The notes under the pieces were generated by a model. That model was given only the letters and a program-made list of their open reading frames with translations. It was not told the DNA's origin and searched no databases. 64,000 nucleotides of DNA, from positions 141,305,741-141,369,740 of the forward strand of contig CM041465.1 of the NCBI GenBank assembly GCA_023213395.1, given 5' to 3'. Source of the DNA: Cycas panzhihuaensis (Eukaryota; Cycadophyta). Shown here piece after piece: positions 35,400-46,859 of this stretch. A program made the position numbers and the translations under genes. Position 1 is the stretch's first letter. Every line of letters begins with the position of its first letter.

Positions 35400-36890
35400 A
35401 GTAACGATCTCATATAGTAGCAAGCTATGCAAATTGAAATAGATGCTTTAAAAAAGAATTCAACTTGGGATCTTGTTACTTTACCATTAGAAAAAAATCT
35501 AGTTGATTATAAATGGGTTTATCAAACTAAATTTAATTCATTGAGAGCTGTTGAAAAATACAAAGCTTGCTTAGTTGCAAAAGGTTTCTCACAAATTAAT
35601 GATATTGATTATAATGAAACCTTCACTCCGATTGCAAAAATAAATACTATCAAAATTATTATTGCTCTAGTAACCAAATTTAGTTAGGAAATCCATCAAA
35701 TGGATGTTAATAGCATTTTTTTTAAATGGTGATATTAAAGAAGAAATATACATGACTCAACCTCCTAGCTTTATTGAAAATCCTAACTTAGTTTGTAAGT
35801 TAAAGAAATTAATCTATGAGTTGAAACAAGTTCCTCGAGCTTGGTACATAAAGGTAGATAATTATCTTACTCAAAATGGATATACTAGATGTATTAGTGA
35901 CCCAAACCTCTACTTTAAATGTGAAGATAAGAATATTACTATATTAATTCTATATGTTGATGATATCATCATCGCAGTATATTCAAATAATAACATTCAT
36001 CAACTAAAAACAACCTTGATGAATAAATTCGAAATGACCGATCTAGGTCTTCTGCACTATTTTCTTGGATTACAAATTTAACAATATGATTCAAAAATAA
36101 CTATATCTCAACCAAAATATATTGTAGACTTAATCAAAAGGTTTAACATGGAAAATGCTAAACCTACTTCTAATCCCTTACAATCAGGACTTAAGTTATC
36201 TACTTATTATTCTACACCACTTTGTGATCCAACATTATATAGGCAACTTATTGGCAGACTAATTTATCTAATACATACTCAACCTAATATATCCTATGCT
36301 ATTGCTTTATATTTACGATATATGTAAAAACCACATAAATAATACTGGAAAGCTGCTAAACATATTCTTAGATATCTACAAAATAATATTTTTTATGGCC
36401 TAACTTATAACTTTAGTAATAATCCTCTAATATTAATAGGATATACTGATTCAGATTGGGAAGGAGACTCCAATGACTATAATTCAATAGTTGGTTATGT
36501 TTTTTTTTTTTTTTTTGTAGATTCCTCACTAATTACTTAGTTTAGTAAAAAAATATAGGCTCTAGTATTATCAACAACAGAAGTTGAATATCAAGCACTT
36601 GTTAAAGTAACTAAAGAAGCACTATGGATCAAATCTCTTTTAAATGAAATTGGTCTATTTCCTAACTCTTTTATATAACTTAAATTTGATAATCAAGGTG
36701 CTATTGCTATTGCTACCAATCTAATTGCTCATTGTAGAACTAAATATATAGAATTGCATCAACATTTTATTTGTAATCTTGTTACTGATAATATTATTCA
36801 TTTACCTTATTGTGCAATGAATTTATAGGTTGCTAATATCCTTACTAAATCATTGACTGAAGTCAAGTTTTTAAAACTATGAGATTTGTT
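35400..36890 (+). pseudogene. Copia E reverse transcriptase and RNase H
   Basis: RT: QAMQIEIDALKKNSTWDLV, YKWVYQTKFNS, KYKACLVAKGFSQ, NETFTPIAKINTIK (35427-35687), a short frame disruption near 35690-35720, GDIKEEIYMTQPPSF, LIYELKQVPRAWY and LILYVDDIIIA (YVDD at 35952-35963), then DLGLLHYFLGLQI. RNase H: YRQLIGRLIYL, AAKHILRYLQNNIFYGLTY, IGYTDSDWEGDSND, a T-run frameshift at 36502-36517, LSTTEVEYQAL and NQGAIAIATN. The catalytic motifs are readable although the frame is broken. Confidence 0.92.
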
Positions 36891-36983
36891 AAAGATAAAA
36901 GAAGTCTCCATCAAAGGGGGATCAACATGATGAAGACCTTCTTTATCTTCTATATTGTACAAAAAGTTAACATTAAAGAGGGA

Positions 36984-37414
36984 TGTTAGAAAGGTTAATG
37001 TTACTTTTTAAGTTATTAAGGTCAATGTTTTAAAGTTTTGATGTTTAATTATTATTCATTATGTAAAGTTCATTGAAATAAGCAACTTCCCATTTCAACA
37101 AACCATTTACTTCTTAAAAAGCCTCTCCTAGAATCTAGGAGGAATGATAGGAGGTTGTCTGATTGTCCTAAGCATGTCTTAAGGTTGGTCTAAAATCTTT
37201 AGCTGGTATGTAGGTGGTATTCACATTCAGGTCTGATTATCATGGCTATGTAAATATTTTTAGAAATAGAATTTATCTTTAAGAGGTGGTTTTTCTTCCC
37301 CAGAAGGGGTTTTCTACCTACCAAACATATGTATCTGTGCAATATTATTTTGATAATTGTGTATATTCATTTTTTAGATCCTGTTGATATTGTACATGAT
37401 ACCGATCTTTAACA
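36984..37414 (+). repeat. 3' LTR of copia E
   Basis: 431 bp partner of 30905-31335 with the same ends. The TSD TGACT follows at 37415. Confidence 0.95.
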
Positions 37415-37436
37415 TGACTATTAATTAACTAGGATA

Positions 37437-37734
37437 TGAAAAGAGTGGATATATCCTTCATCTCCATGCACAAAATACAAAGATAAACATGGGAGCAAGA
37501 GAGACTTGAAAGAAAGAGAGTAGCTCTCACAAAATAAGGAGGTAAGAATGAGTCTCTTCCATTAAGCCTTTACTTTTATATTAAGAGTAGGATCATTAGA
37601 GTTACGCAAAATGAAATTACATATAATGTATATGAAAGTGCATTTCACTTAGGTGATCTAATTTAAAGTTTACTTAAGACCCTTTTTAGAAATAATCAAT
37701 TAATATAATAACCTTGTGACATTAACCCATTTCA
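37437..37734 (-). repeat. Left (3') LTR of copia B2
   Basis: 298 bp, TGAAAAGAGTGG to acccatttca. It matches B1's LTR at 7471-7767 and its own partner at 59848-60145. Confidence 0.92.
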
Positions 37735-38205
37735 ATCTCTCTCTTAATGGTAGAAGGTCAATTCACCATATTTTATTCTATCTTATAAGGTCTGTAGGAA
37801 AATATATTCAAGGAGAATAGGGAAGAACATAGAATAAACTTCTATAGATCAATACATCAATACAAATCTTCAATACATCAATGTTGCAATATAGCATAAA
37901 CTATGAAAGCATTGTATTCAAGTCACATTATGATAAGTGAGCATTACAAATTTTCCAAATGAAGGTGGTGTCTAAAGACACTAGGGTTACACACCCTTCA
38001 ATATTTATAATTTTGGGAGAGGAGGGAAACTCCTCAACCCCTAAAATTTAAATTAACAATAAAATAATATTAACTTAAGTCAAATGAAACCAACTGAAAT
38101 TAACATTAACTTACTTTAACTTACCTACACATGTTGAGTACCCACATATGTAAAATGAGGTTGATGAGGTGTATAATCCTCGTTGGAAGGTGGGAGTGGA
38201 GTGAT

Positions 38206-38540
38206 TGTTGGGAATAATCCCAATGTTTATGCACTAGAGCGCTTAGGGCCCCTCAAAGCCACCTTTGAGGGCCCCTAGGGCACCTTGAACCATTCAGCAG
38301 CCGCCCGGATCGACCACTCACGTAAGGTACGTATTACCGTTATTTATTTTATATATTTTTTCAAACTAACCTTAATTGTTGTGCAGCTAGGGTGATGGCG
38401 CCCGACGCCTCCCCGAATCTCTATTTAAGGGTTGGGAATACCTCCCTGGTGTTTATTAACACCGCCACTCTTTCAGAAATCGCCGTTGTACTCAAGATGA
38501 AAGTCTCGTGATGTCCTGCTCTGCTCCTCCGGCTCCATCA
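38206..38540 (+). repeat. 5' LTR of copia D
   Basis: 335 bp, TGTTGGGAATAATCCC to CGGCTCCATCA. A TATA-like box (tctatttaagg, about 38422-38432) stands about 30 bp before a ggaatacctccct run, a plausible start region. From about 38388 onward it matches the 3' LTR nearly perfectly; the first ~180 bp do not. Confidence 0.95.
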
Positions 38541-41500
38541 TTTGGTATTAGAGCCAAGTTGATGCTATTGTCTAGTTTCTGGTTTTAGTTGCTCAATCGT
38601 CCGACGGAACATAGCTATATAACTGCTCGTTGAGATTCTGGCGAGCTCACCGATCTGCTGGAGAAGACGGTTCTGGATTCCATCCACTGTGGAGGAAGAT
38701 CTCCCACTCAGAACTTTGCTCTCCAGGTTCTTCGTTTCATTTTTTTAATTTTTATAAATGTTTTGATATATGCATTTTTACTCAGTACTTTGATCAACTG
38801 TCCTCATCCAGTGTTCAGTTTTCATATATTGACTCTATCGATATATTATTCATTATTTATATTTGTCATTATATATTCCTTGTTCTTCTTTGTTTGCCAT
38901 TATTACTACATTATTATTGGCCCGTACTTCATACCTCATCATCTATCCGCCTTACATCTTTGTGCATACCCATTTCGATTTACATCTGCGGTTATCTCTA
39001 TTAGCTCTGTCCTCCGTGGTTAACACGCAGCTACTCTGCATCTCCTTTACGCTCTGTCACCTTACAGGAAGGTAGTCTCCATCTCCGTCTCCCTTACGCT
39101 CTCAGTCTCACTCACGGGGCCTTGAGGACCCAAATCTCTGCGTCTTAGCCGTTGCGTTACGCCCGTCTCTCTGTCTGCTCTCTGTTTGTTGGGTTTCGCC
39201 TCCCTTCGGCGCGGTGCGTCGCCCTGCCTCGGTCCGTCTTCTTTTTCCGTCGTCTTTGTCGCCTCGGTTTGCTCCGGCCGATCGCCTCGGCGCGCTGCGT
39301 CGCCCTTCGGCCGACCCCTAATCGCCTCGGCTCTGTGGCCCGTCTCTCTGTTCCCTCTCTTGCTCAGGCAGTGCCTTTGCATAAGCCTAGCCTCGGTCTG
39401 CTCTAATCGCCTCGGCTCTGTGGCCATTAAATCGCTGGCTCTGTGGCCCTCGGTCTGCTCCGGCCGATCGCCTCGGCTCTGTGGCCATTAAATCGCCATT
39501 CGTGTATATTAATCGTGTTTATAGCTCCGGTCGATCGGCCCGGCGCGCTGCCTCGCGGCTTCATTTCTTTGACATACGTTAAGGTTCTCGTCTGCTTTCG
39601 TCCTTCACGGTAGCGCCTTTGAAATTTCTAATCTCTCTCCCCGCGTCGCCTTCCCGTTCAAACTAAGGCTTCTAATATTCATTTGTTCGTATATCGCTTC
39701 AATATTATTAAGTCGCTCAGTGCGCTATATCGCCTTCCGTTATTGATTTATTGCAGTTTGATATATTTATTTTACAGAGTTTTAAAGCTTATTCGAATTA
39801 ATTAATATTTCTTTAAAGATTTAAGTTTAAACCTTCTAAATTCTTTCGGGTTTTTAACTTTCGGCGAGTTCACCCTCCACGGCATCGGAGGTTTCTATTA
39901 TCGGCGGTCTTGGGTTCAATCCCAGCCCGATTCGACTGCTTTTTAAAGAAGTTTTTCATTTTAAATCTTATTTTTTAAAATTTCATTTCTCCACGAGTTA
40001 TTGGCGCATTTTGGCCATAACTTCCCCAGCTCATCGGTTTCGAGCACATGCCATCAGATCAGAAATTTTCCGTAGATCAATTTCGACTGGTCATAAGACC
40101 GTTTTGGTGCCCATTTGACCTCGTTTCACCCCTTTTAACATTAGACTTTCGAAATTTCAGCAGTTTTTACATTTTTGATAAAATCGGTTTTAGAACTGAC
40201 TGCTATTTATTGTTGGTAAACTGTTTTGTATCCAAATTTTTCCTATAGTGATCTAAGTCATATAGACTCTAATACCCATCTTTCACTTTAATTTTTTGAC
40301 TTCATTTTTACTAATATTTTAATCGCTAAAATAAGAAAATTAGTTGTTTTTGCCTGTTTCTTGAACATTCTCCATAAAGATACTTGTCACTTTTTCACTA
40401 TAATTTTTGCAATTTTTATCAGTTTTCATTTTAATCGACTTCGTTGGGAAGCTGACTCATTTCTCTTCACTGTGATATATTTTTTCATATATTTTGATAT
40501 ATTTTGCTTATATTTCAAATCAGCTAAAGTTGAGTCATTTTATTGGCCTAAATCTGCTTTTCTTACACCTGTTTAATATATTCTTTCAAATTTTTTCAAT
40601 TAGAAGAATATTAATTACTTCATCAATAATATTTAATCATTTTTTTAACTTTTCTAAGGATTAATTAATACTTTTATACAATTTTTTTGCCTACCCTGCT
40701 CCTGTTAGGCTCCAAAAGGAGGTCATTTTCTTAGCATCATTCAAAACGTGACTTATTGGTATCCTTTTTCAAAACCGTCTATTTTATTGGATTCACATTT
40801 CAGCAATCTACATATTGATAAAATTTTAAGCTATTCTGACCTCATTCAATATCGTTTTCAATCTGTTAAAGTTGAGTATATATATTCATCCTAACAAGCT
40901 TGTCTTCCTTTCAAAAATTGTAAAGAAAATTCTAGTTTACTCAAAGTTTTTTGCTTGATCTTTCTACAAGCACTTTACATTATTTTGAACAAGTATTTAT
41001 TTATAAGGCAATACATAAAAGTTGTTCTTAAAGAAGTTTTTACATTGAAGATTTATTATTCATTTGAGAAATTGGCATCTGTTTATCTATTCTCAAAAGT
41101 TTATTTTAAATCTTGCATAAGTGAAAAGTTTTGAGCATCATTACTTCTTTTTGATTGTTTTACTTTAAAAGTGTATCAAAGTTCTTCTTCATTATTGGAA
41201 AATATCATCCTTCTTGCACTTATAAAAGGAAAATTGCATTTCTTTTCAAAGGCATCTTATATTTGTTTGAAGGACATTATATATTTTTTTGAAAAAAAGC
41301 AAAAGAGTTTTTTTTGTAAAAAGTCCTCATTTCATCTTGCTTAGAGCATTCTTTTCTATTATCAAAAGAATTTTTCTTTTCTAAGCAAGACCACATTCTT
41401 AAATAGATTAGTTTTCACATTAAATAAGATAAATCCCAAATTGAACCACACTTTTTCCGGCCTTGCAAGGGCAGTTAGGACCCACTGAAGTTACCACCAC

Positions 41501-42013
41501 TTTTGCAGCTAATTGGCCTACTCATATTGGATGAGAATGACCATTAGCTATCAGTGTATCTGTGGCGGTGAGGTCTGAGAACCTTTTCATTTTATGGTGT
41601 TTGGAGACCAAGGCTAGACACGGAGGGTGAGTGCCTTTGGTTCGAGAACCTTCACCGCTAGATCATCGTTAGGCATAAATCCGTGGTGGACCAACAATTC
41701 GGGGTGTCAAAGCCTTCTTAGCATACGTCTTTGAGGTATATAGAGCCTGGCGCTCGATCAAGCATAAAGGGTCCCTGTTTTGCCATCTGTGGGCAGGCGC
41801 CATTGAGAATAACAGCGAAGGTTTCCCCAGGAGACACATAAACTTAGAGCCTAGTAGCCTTTCTAGGTCCTAGTTTATTTGTTCAAACTTTTGAAAACCT
41901 TTGGATATATATATTTAGAAATAATTTCTTTCATTTAAGTTCTTTCAATTTTTTACATTCAAATATATTTTTGCTATTGCATTCATCACATTTTTATACA
42001 ACCTTAATTTAAA
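38541..42013 (+). other. Copia D 5' leader, 3.5 kb, partly GC-rich
   Basis: No frame continues into gag. Three zones are visible: a GC-rich block (about 39060-39660), a T-rich zone (39700-41430), and a balanced-composition zone (about 41440-41870) just ahead of gag. Open frames in the GC-rich block exist on both strands at once (39062-39491) and look like a composition effect. Promoter or RNA-structure roles are possible but not shown. Confidence 0.7.
39060..39660 (+). repeat. GC-rich, CpG-rich block with short repeats in copia D leader
   Basis: A sharp compositional island in an AT-rich window. Short direct repeats built from cgcctcggctctgtggcc and gctccggccgatcgcctcgg recur three or more times between 39270 and 39545, some followed by attaaatcgc. 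It may be a promoter-like or recombination-derived segment. No protein family is recognised in any frame. Confidence 0.75.
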
Positions 42014-42660
42014 ATGACATCTAGTTTTGGGAATATGATTATTCCTAAGTTTGATGGAAATAATTTTCTTAACTGGAGTAGGAGGATGAGGCCCATCCTC
42101 ATAGCAAATGAAATGTGGGATATAGTGAGAAATGGTTACAATGACTTAGGATCAAATCCAACGATCTTGAAAAAGCTATGTACAAAGAAAATATCAAAAG
42201 ATAATGAAGCCTTAGCCCTTATTTTTTGCTTTGGAAGATCATGTTTTCCCAGCGTTAGTGAATCCATTAAGTCCAAAGAGGCTTGGGATACTTTCTGACT
42301 TATTTATGAAGAAATTGCGTCCTCTAAACTACAAAACTTAAGAAGTAAGTTTGAAAATTTACGTATGATGCCTCATGAATCAATAAGCGAATTTATGACC
42401 AAGATTCAAGACATAGTTAACCAAATGAGGTCCCTTGGGGATACCTTAACCGAACAAAGAGTTGTTGAGCAGATCCTTGATGTGTAGGAGCCAGTTAGGC
42501 GCTTTGAAATGGTAGCTACAAGTATTAGTGTATCTAAAGACCTAAGTACCCTCAAAATAGAACAACTTCTTGCTATGCTTATGTCCATAGAAGAGCAACA
42601 AGTACAACGAAACCTTAGAACATGCCTTTGCTACAAAGGCCAACATTCAATCTAATCCTC
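42014..42660 (+). pseudogene. Copia D gag (UBN2 type)
   Basis: ATG at 42014 opens MTSSFGNMIIPKFDGNNFLNW and continues through a typical copia gag: DIVRNGYNDLG, KDNEALALIF, SIKSKEAWDTF (to 42296), then after a TGA LQNLRSKFENLRMM, ESISEFMTKIQDIVNQMRSLG, VVEQILDV and a KIEQLLAMLMSIEEQQ tail. Two stops (TGA at 42297, TAG at 42487) and a frame change near 42600 break it. Length and order fit a normal copia gag. Confidence 0.9.
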
Positions 42661-44600
42661 AAGATGGCCCTTCAAAACAAAATGAATCCCCTTTAAGGAG
42701 AAAAGATGAAAACCCTAGAACTGAACCTAGACAAAATCCTCCACGATACCAAGCTCCTCATAATAGACAAGGACGACCCCCACAACATGAAAACTCTCCA
42801 AGACATTCGAACACTCAAAGAAACCCTAACCAACAAAGACAAGTTAAAAATCATTCTTGTTGTCCACATTGTCATGGGAACCCACAACCTTCTACCACAT
42901 CTCAAAACTATCGTGACCAACCAAGAAATACTCCTACTCAATTCTCTGAGGAAAGGGGGAGACCTCTCAACTTTGATCACCCTTCACCAAGGAATCAAAA
43001 TCTTAGTTATGGAAAAAGAGATCAACTATATTGCACTTATTGTTGTAGAAATGGTCTGCTTGAAGATAAGTGTTTTTCCAAACATGGACCACCCTCTAGA
43101 GGACATGTGTCAAACACATCAGAATCTAAAATCAACAATAGGTTATTTCTATCTAGTTTTTCAAACCGGGAAGAAGAGGATGATAGTTGGTACATTGATT
43201 AGGTTGTTCCACCCACATGACCCATAGAGAACAATTATTTCAAACTTTGGATACAAATAAGAAAGGGTCTATTATGTTTGGAGACAACACTTCCACCAAT
43301 CGATTGGAAAAGGTAACATTGCCTTATCGGTGATAGTGGTGAATATAAATATTTAAATGATGTTCTATATGTCCTCTTTAAGGAAAAACTTACTATCGGT
43401 GGGGACGGATGATGGGACAAGACTATAAAATAATTTTTGACAACGGTGAATGTGTCATTAAAGACAAAGCGACAAAATGAAGCTATTGTTGCTAGGGGTA
43501 TCATGACTAAAGATCGTCTATTTAAACTTACTATCACCCCTCGGATACATATGCCCTTAGAACCACAAATACTATGGATAGTGACCTATGGCATCGACGT
43601 TTGGTCACCTTAATTATACAAGTTTAGCCCTTATGAAAAGATTAGATATGGTTAATGGCTTACCCCTATTGATGTTAACAAAGAGTTGTGTGAGGATGCC
43701 TTCTTGGAAAACATCATAGAAAGCTTTCCAGACTTTAGCCATCGGACATCGCCCCTCTTCAACTTATCTACACGAGATATTTGTGGCCCAATGGCCACTC
43801 CCTCATAGCGGTGCCAAATATTTCCTTACATTTATTGATGACTTTACAATAAAGACTTGGGTGTTCTTTCTCAAATACAAATCTGATGCCTTTGACCACT
43901 TTGTTGACTTCAAAACCTTCGTTGAGCGACAAACTGGATATCATATCCTCTCCTTAAGATCAGATAATGGGGGAGAATTTACCTCTAATATCTTCAAGGA
44001 TTACTGTATCTAACATGGGATTAGGCGACAACATACCAACCCCTACACCCCACAACAAAATGGTACAGCTGAAAGGAAAAACAGAACTATCGTAGAAATG
44101 GCACGTTCTATGCTTAAAGATAAAAACTTAGGCCATGAATTTTGGGCTGAAGCGTCCATCTGCTGATCTACTTACTTAATCGATGTTCCACAAAAGCTAT
44201 TAGAGGAAGACACGGAAGAAGCATGGACAAAGTTATAAACCTAGTATCCGTCACCTTAAGGTATTTGGGTACATTTAGCCTATGCCCATGTCACGACAAA
44301 GAAGAACCAAATTAGATGATCATAGTGTAAAATGCATCTTTATTGGATATAGTGAATCATCAAAATCTTACAAAGTTTATGATCCCAAATCCAGAAAAGT
44401 TATTACGAGTAGGGATGTCAAATTTCAAGAAGACACCTACTATCAAAATAATCACGAACAACAAAAGGACATTACCATTAAGTTTAATGCATCAAATACA
44501 TCCAAATATGTGCCTATGTGGAGAAACTCTCCGAAACTACTAGGAAACAACATCACCTCAACCACCATTACAACCCCTACCTAAATGGGTTCAACGCAAT
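42660..44600 (+). pseudogene. Copia D nucleocapsid, protease and integrase
   Basis: A proline/asparagine-rich linker leads to a zinc-knuckle-like LYCTYCCRNGLLEDKCFSKHG (about 43026-43090), where the usual His ligand appears as Leu. The protease active site near 43190-43215 is disrupted by what looks like a one-base deletion within the D-S/T-G codons. The integrase core at 43783-44120 has [41 protein letters not shown] and [12 protein letters not shown]. It is followed by KCIFIGYSESSKSYKVYDP (44327-44385). Indels shift the frame at several points. Confidence 0.9.
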
Positions 44601-44659
44601 CATGACTTAGGAAATATATTAGATAACAATCGAAGATCTACACGTTCACACAAAGTTAA

Positions 44660-46210
44660 CTTTGCTCTAATGAGTAAGTTACTTGAAAGTCATGAGCCTC
44701 AAACATTTGGTGAGGCTAATCAACATGAGTGTTGGCAAAAAGCCATGCAAGAGGAATATAAATCTATCGTTAAAAATGATACTTGGGAACTTGTAGACTT
44801 ACCACCAAGAAAGAAAGCCATTGGAACCAAATGGGTTTATAAGACTAAGTTCCACTGATGGATCAATTGATAAATATAAAGCTCGTTTAGTTGCCAAAGG
44901 ATATGCCCAAAAGAAGGCATAGACTATCACAGAAACATTTGCCCCAGTTGCTAGAATGGAATCGGATTCGCATGATAATAAGTTTAGCCCCAAATGGGTT
45001 GGCTTTGTTTATCAAATGGACATAAAAGTGCTTTTTTAAATGGTTATATACAAGAAGATATCTATGTCTCTCAACCCCTCGGTTTTGAAGTCAGGGGGGG
45101 AGAAAACAAAGTGTATAAGTTAAAGAAAGCATTATATGGTCTAAAACAAGCACCTAGGGCTTGGTATTCCCGTATAGACACATATCTTAAAGATCAAGGG
45201 TTTGAAAGATCTCAAGCAGAGCCAAACCCTTACACTAAAATTAAAGGAGATCCGATATTGATCGTAGGACTTTCGTGAGCGATTTAATTTATCTGGAAAT
45301 GACTCCCAACTTTTAAATCAATTTAAAGAAGCTATGTGTAAGGAATTTGAAATGACAGACTTAGGTCTTATGCACTACTTCCTAGGATTGGAAGTGTGGC
45401 AAGATAAACAAGGAATATTTATCTCTCAACGTAAATATATATTAGACCTTCTACAAAGATTTAATATGACAAACTGTAAACCATTGTCAAAACCAGCAGA
45501 AATTGGAATTAAACTCTCTAAGACATATGACTCAACTTCAGTTGATCCCACTCACTATAGACAACTTATTGGTATCCTACTTTATTTAACTTCTACTCGA
45601 CCTGATATAACATATTCCGTAAGTGTTGTATCTAGATTTATCTGAGGATCAAAGACATCCCATTGGCAAGTGCTAAAAGAATCCTCGAGATACCTTAAAG
45701 GGACTTGGACTTTGGACTATACTACAAACCTACATCAGGAGTTTGATTAGCAGGTTACCTGATTCAGATTGGGTTGGTGATATTGATGATAGAAAATCTA
45801 CTTCTGGTTATGCATTTAGTATGGGATCAGCAGCAGTAGCTTGGAGTTCAAAGAAACAAAATACCGTGTCCTTATCCACAGCCGAAGCAGAATATAAAGC
45901 CGCAGTGTTAGGTGCCTGTGAATCAATCTGGTTAAGAAGACTCTTACAGGATTTTCAAATTAAACAGCAAGGCCCCACTAACATTTGGTGTGACAATCAA
46001 AGCGCTATTCAAATGACCAAAAATCCAGTCTTCCACGGTAGAACAAAGCACATTGAAACTCAATACCACTTTATTCGGGAACTTGTACAAGCAGAACAGA
46101 TAGAGTTGACTTATTGTAGCACTGAAGATCAAACAACGGATATTTTTACAAAGGCCTTGGGAAAAATCAAGTTTGAAAAGTTCGTAGATGATTCGAGTCA
46201 TACACATTGG
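44660..46210 (+). pseudogene. Copia D reverse transcriptase and RNase H
   Basis: RT: EANQHECWQKAMQEEY, NDTWELVDLPPRKKAIGTK, KYKARLVAKGYAQ, ETFAPVARME, GYIQEDIYVSQPLGF, KKALYGLKQAPRAWYSRI. The catalytic YVDD box near 45265-45280 is altered: it reads as F-V-S-D in the best frame, after a frameshift. RNase H: YRQLIGILLYLTSTRPDI (45556-45609), DSDWVGDIDDRKSTSGYAF, AWSSKKQNTVSLSTAEAEY, NQSAIQMTKNPVFHGRTKHI and a final TTDIFTKALG. The 202-codon frame at 45743-46351 reads through the purine tract into the 3' LTR; its real end is uncertain. Confidence 0.93.
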
Positions 46211-46224
46211 GCTTATGGGGAGAA

Positions 46225-46554
46225 TGTTGCGAATAATCCCAATCTTTCTCCACTACACCCCTTACCCCCCCTCAAACCCACCTTTGAGGGCCCCAGGCAC
46301 CTTGAACCATTCGGCTGCTTGGGACCGACCACTCACGTAAGGTCGTATTAGGGTTATTTATTTTTTATATTTTTTGAAAGTAAGGTTAATTGTTGTGGAG
46401 GTAGGGTGATGGCGCCCGACGCCTCCCCGAATCTCTATTTAAGGGTTGGGAATACCTCCCTGGTGTTTATTAACATCGCCACTCTTTCGGAAATCGCCGT
46501 TGTACTCAAGATGAAAGTCTCGTGATGTCCTGCTCTGCTCCTCCGGCTCCATCA
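46225..46554 (+). repeat. 3' LTR of copia D
   Basis: 330 bp partner of 38206-38540. Its last ~165 bp differ at only about two positions. Its first ~170 bp differ at many positions, mostly G-to-C or C-to-G exchanges. GTGAT follows. Confidence 0.95.
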
Positions 46555-46859
46555 GTGATGATGATTAACTCCAATATTCTCCCTCTTAATGGTCATCACG
46601 AACACTTATATCTTCTTCTTGAACTTATGGAACTTATATTTGAAAAAAACTTTTAAAACCTGATCTTTATCAACTTGATATTTATCAACTCTTCTTATCC
46701 TTTCAGCAACATATATCCTTGTACCATGAAGTGGTACAAAAAATCTATAAGTAAAGTACAAAAAATCTAGTGCAAATAAAGCTTAATTTAAGTAGGTATG
46801 TATAACTACAACTTTGAATTTAGCTTTTAGAATTTTAACTTTGACTGTCATATCATTAG

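Larger units (their letters stand above)
30905..37414 (+). mobile_element. Copia E, complete but coding-defective LTR retrotransposon
   Basis: 6510 bp. LTRs at 30905-31335 and 36984-37414 (431 bp each, about 92% identical by eye) are flanked by TGACT (30900-30904 and 37415-37419). The tRNA-Met primer site TGGTATTAGAGCC abuts the first LTR at 31336. The purine tract attaaagaggga (36973-36983) precedes the second. Domain order gag-protease-integrase-RT-RNase H is Ty1/copia. It is closely related to G1 but complete at both ends. Dozens of stops, mostly at glutamine or tryptophan codons of the family, leave it inactive. It inserted in the H tandem-repeat region, 17 bp from where B2 later or earlier inserted. 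Confidence 0.95.
38206..46554 (+). mobile_element. Copia D, youngest-looking complete LTR retrotransposon
   Basis: 8349 bp, LTRs 38206-38540 and 46225-46554, duplicated GTGAT at 38201-38205 and 46555-46559. The primer site TGGTATTAGAGCC (38543-38555) and purine tract tatggggagaa (46214-46224) are in place. A very long leader (about 3.5 kb) precedes gag. Coding domains have few stops compared with other elements here but several single-base indels. It is inserted in the left LTR of element C, which itself lies in B2 and H. Confidence 0.95.

Noticed and set aside
38630-39075. Overlapping open frames of 70-124 codons in the copia D leader
   Set aside because: Three frames overlap, with T-rich hydrophobic composition; none continues into gag or shows a domain.
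39062-39491. Overlapping open frames of 84-121 codons on both strands
   Set aside because: They fall in the GC-rich repeat block of the copia D leader. Low stop frequency from high GC explains them, and no family motif is visible.
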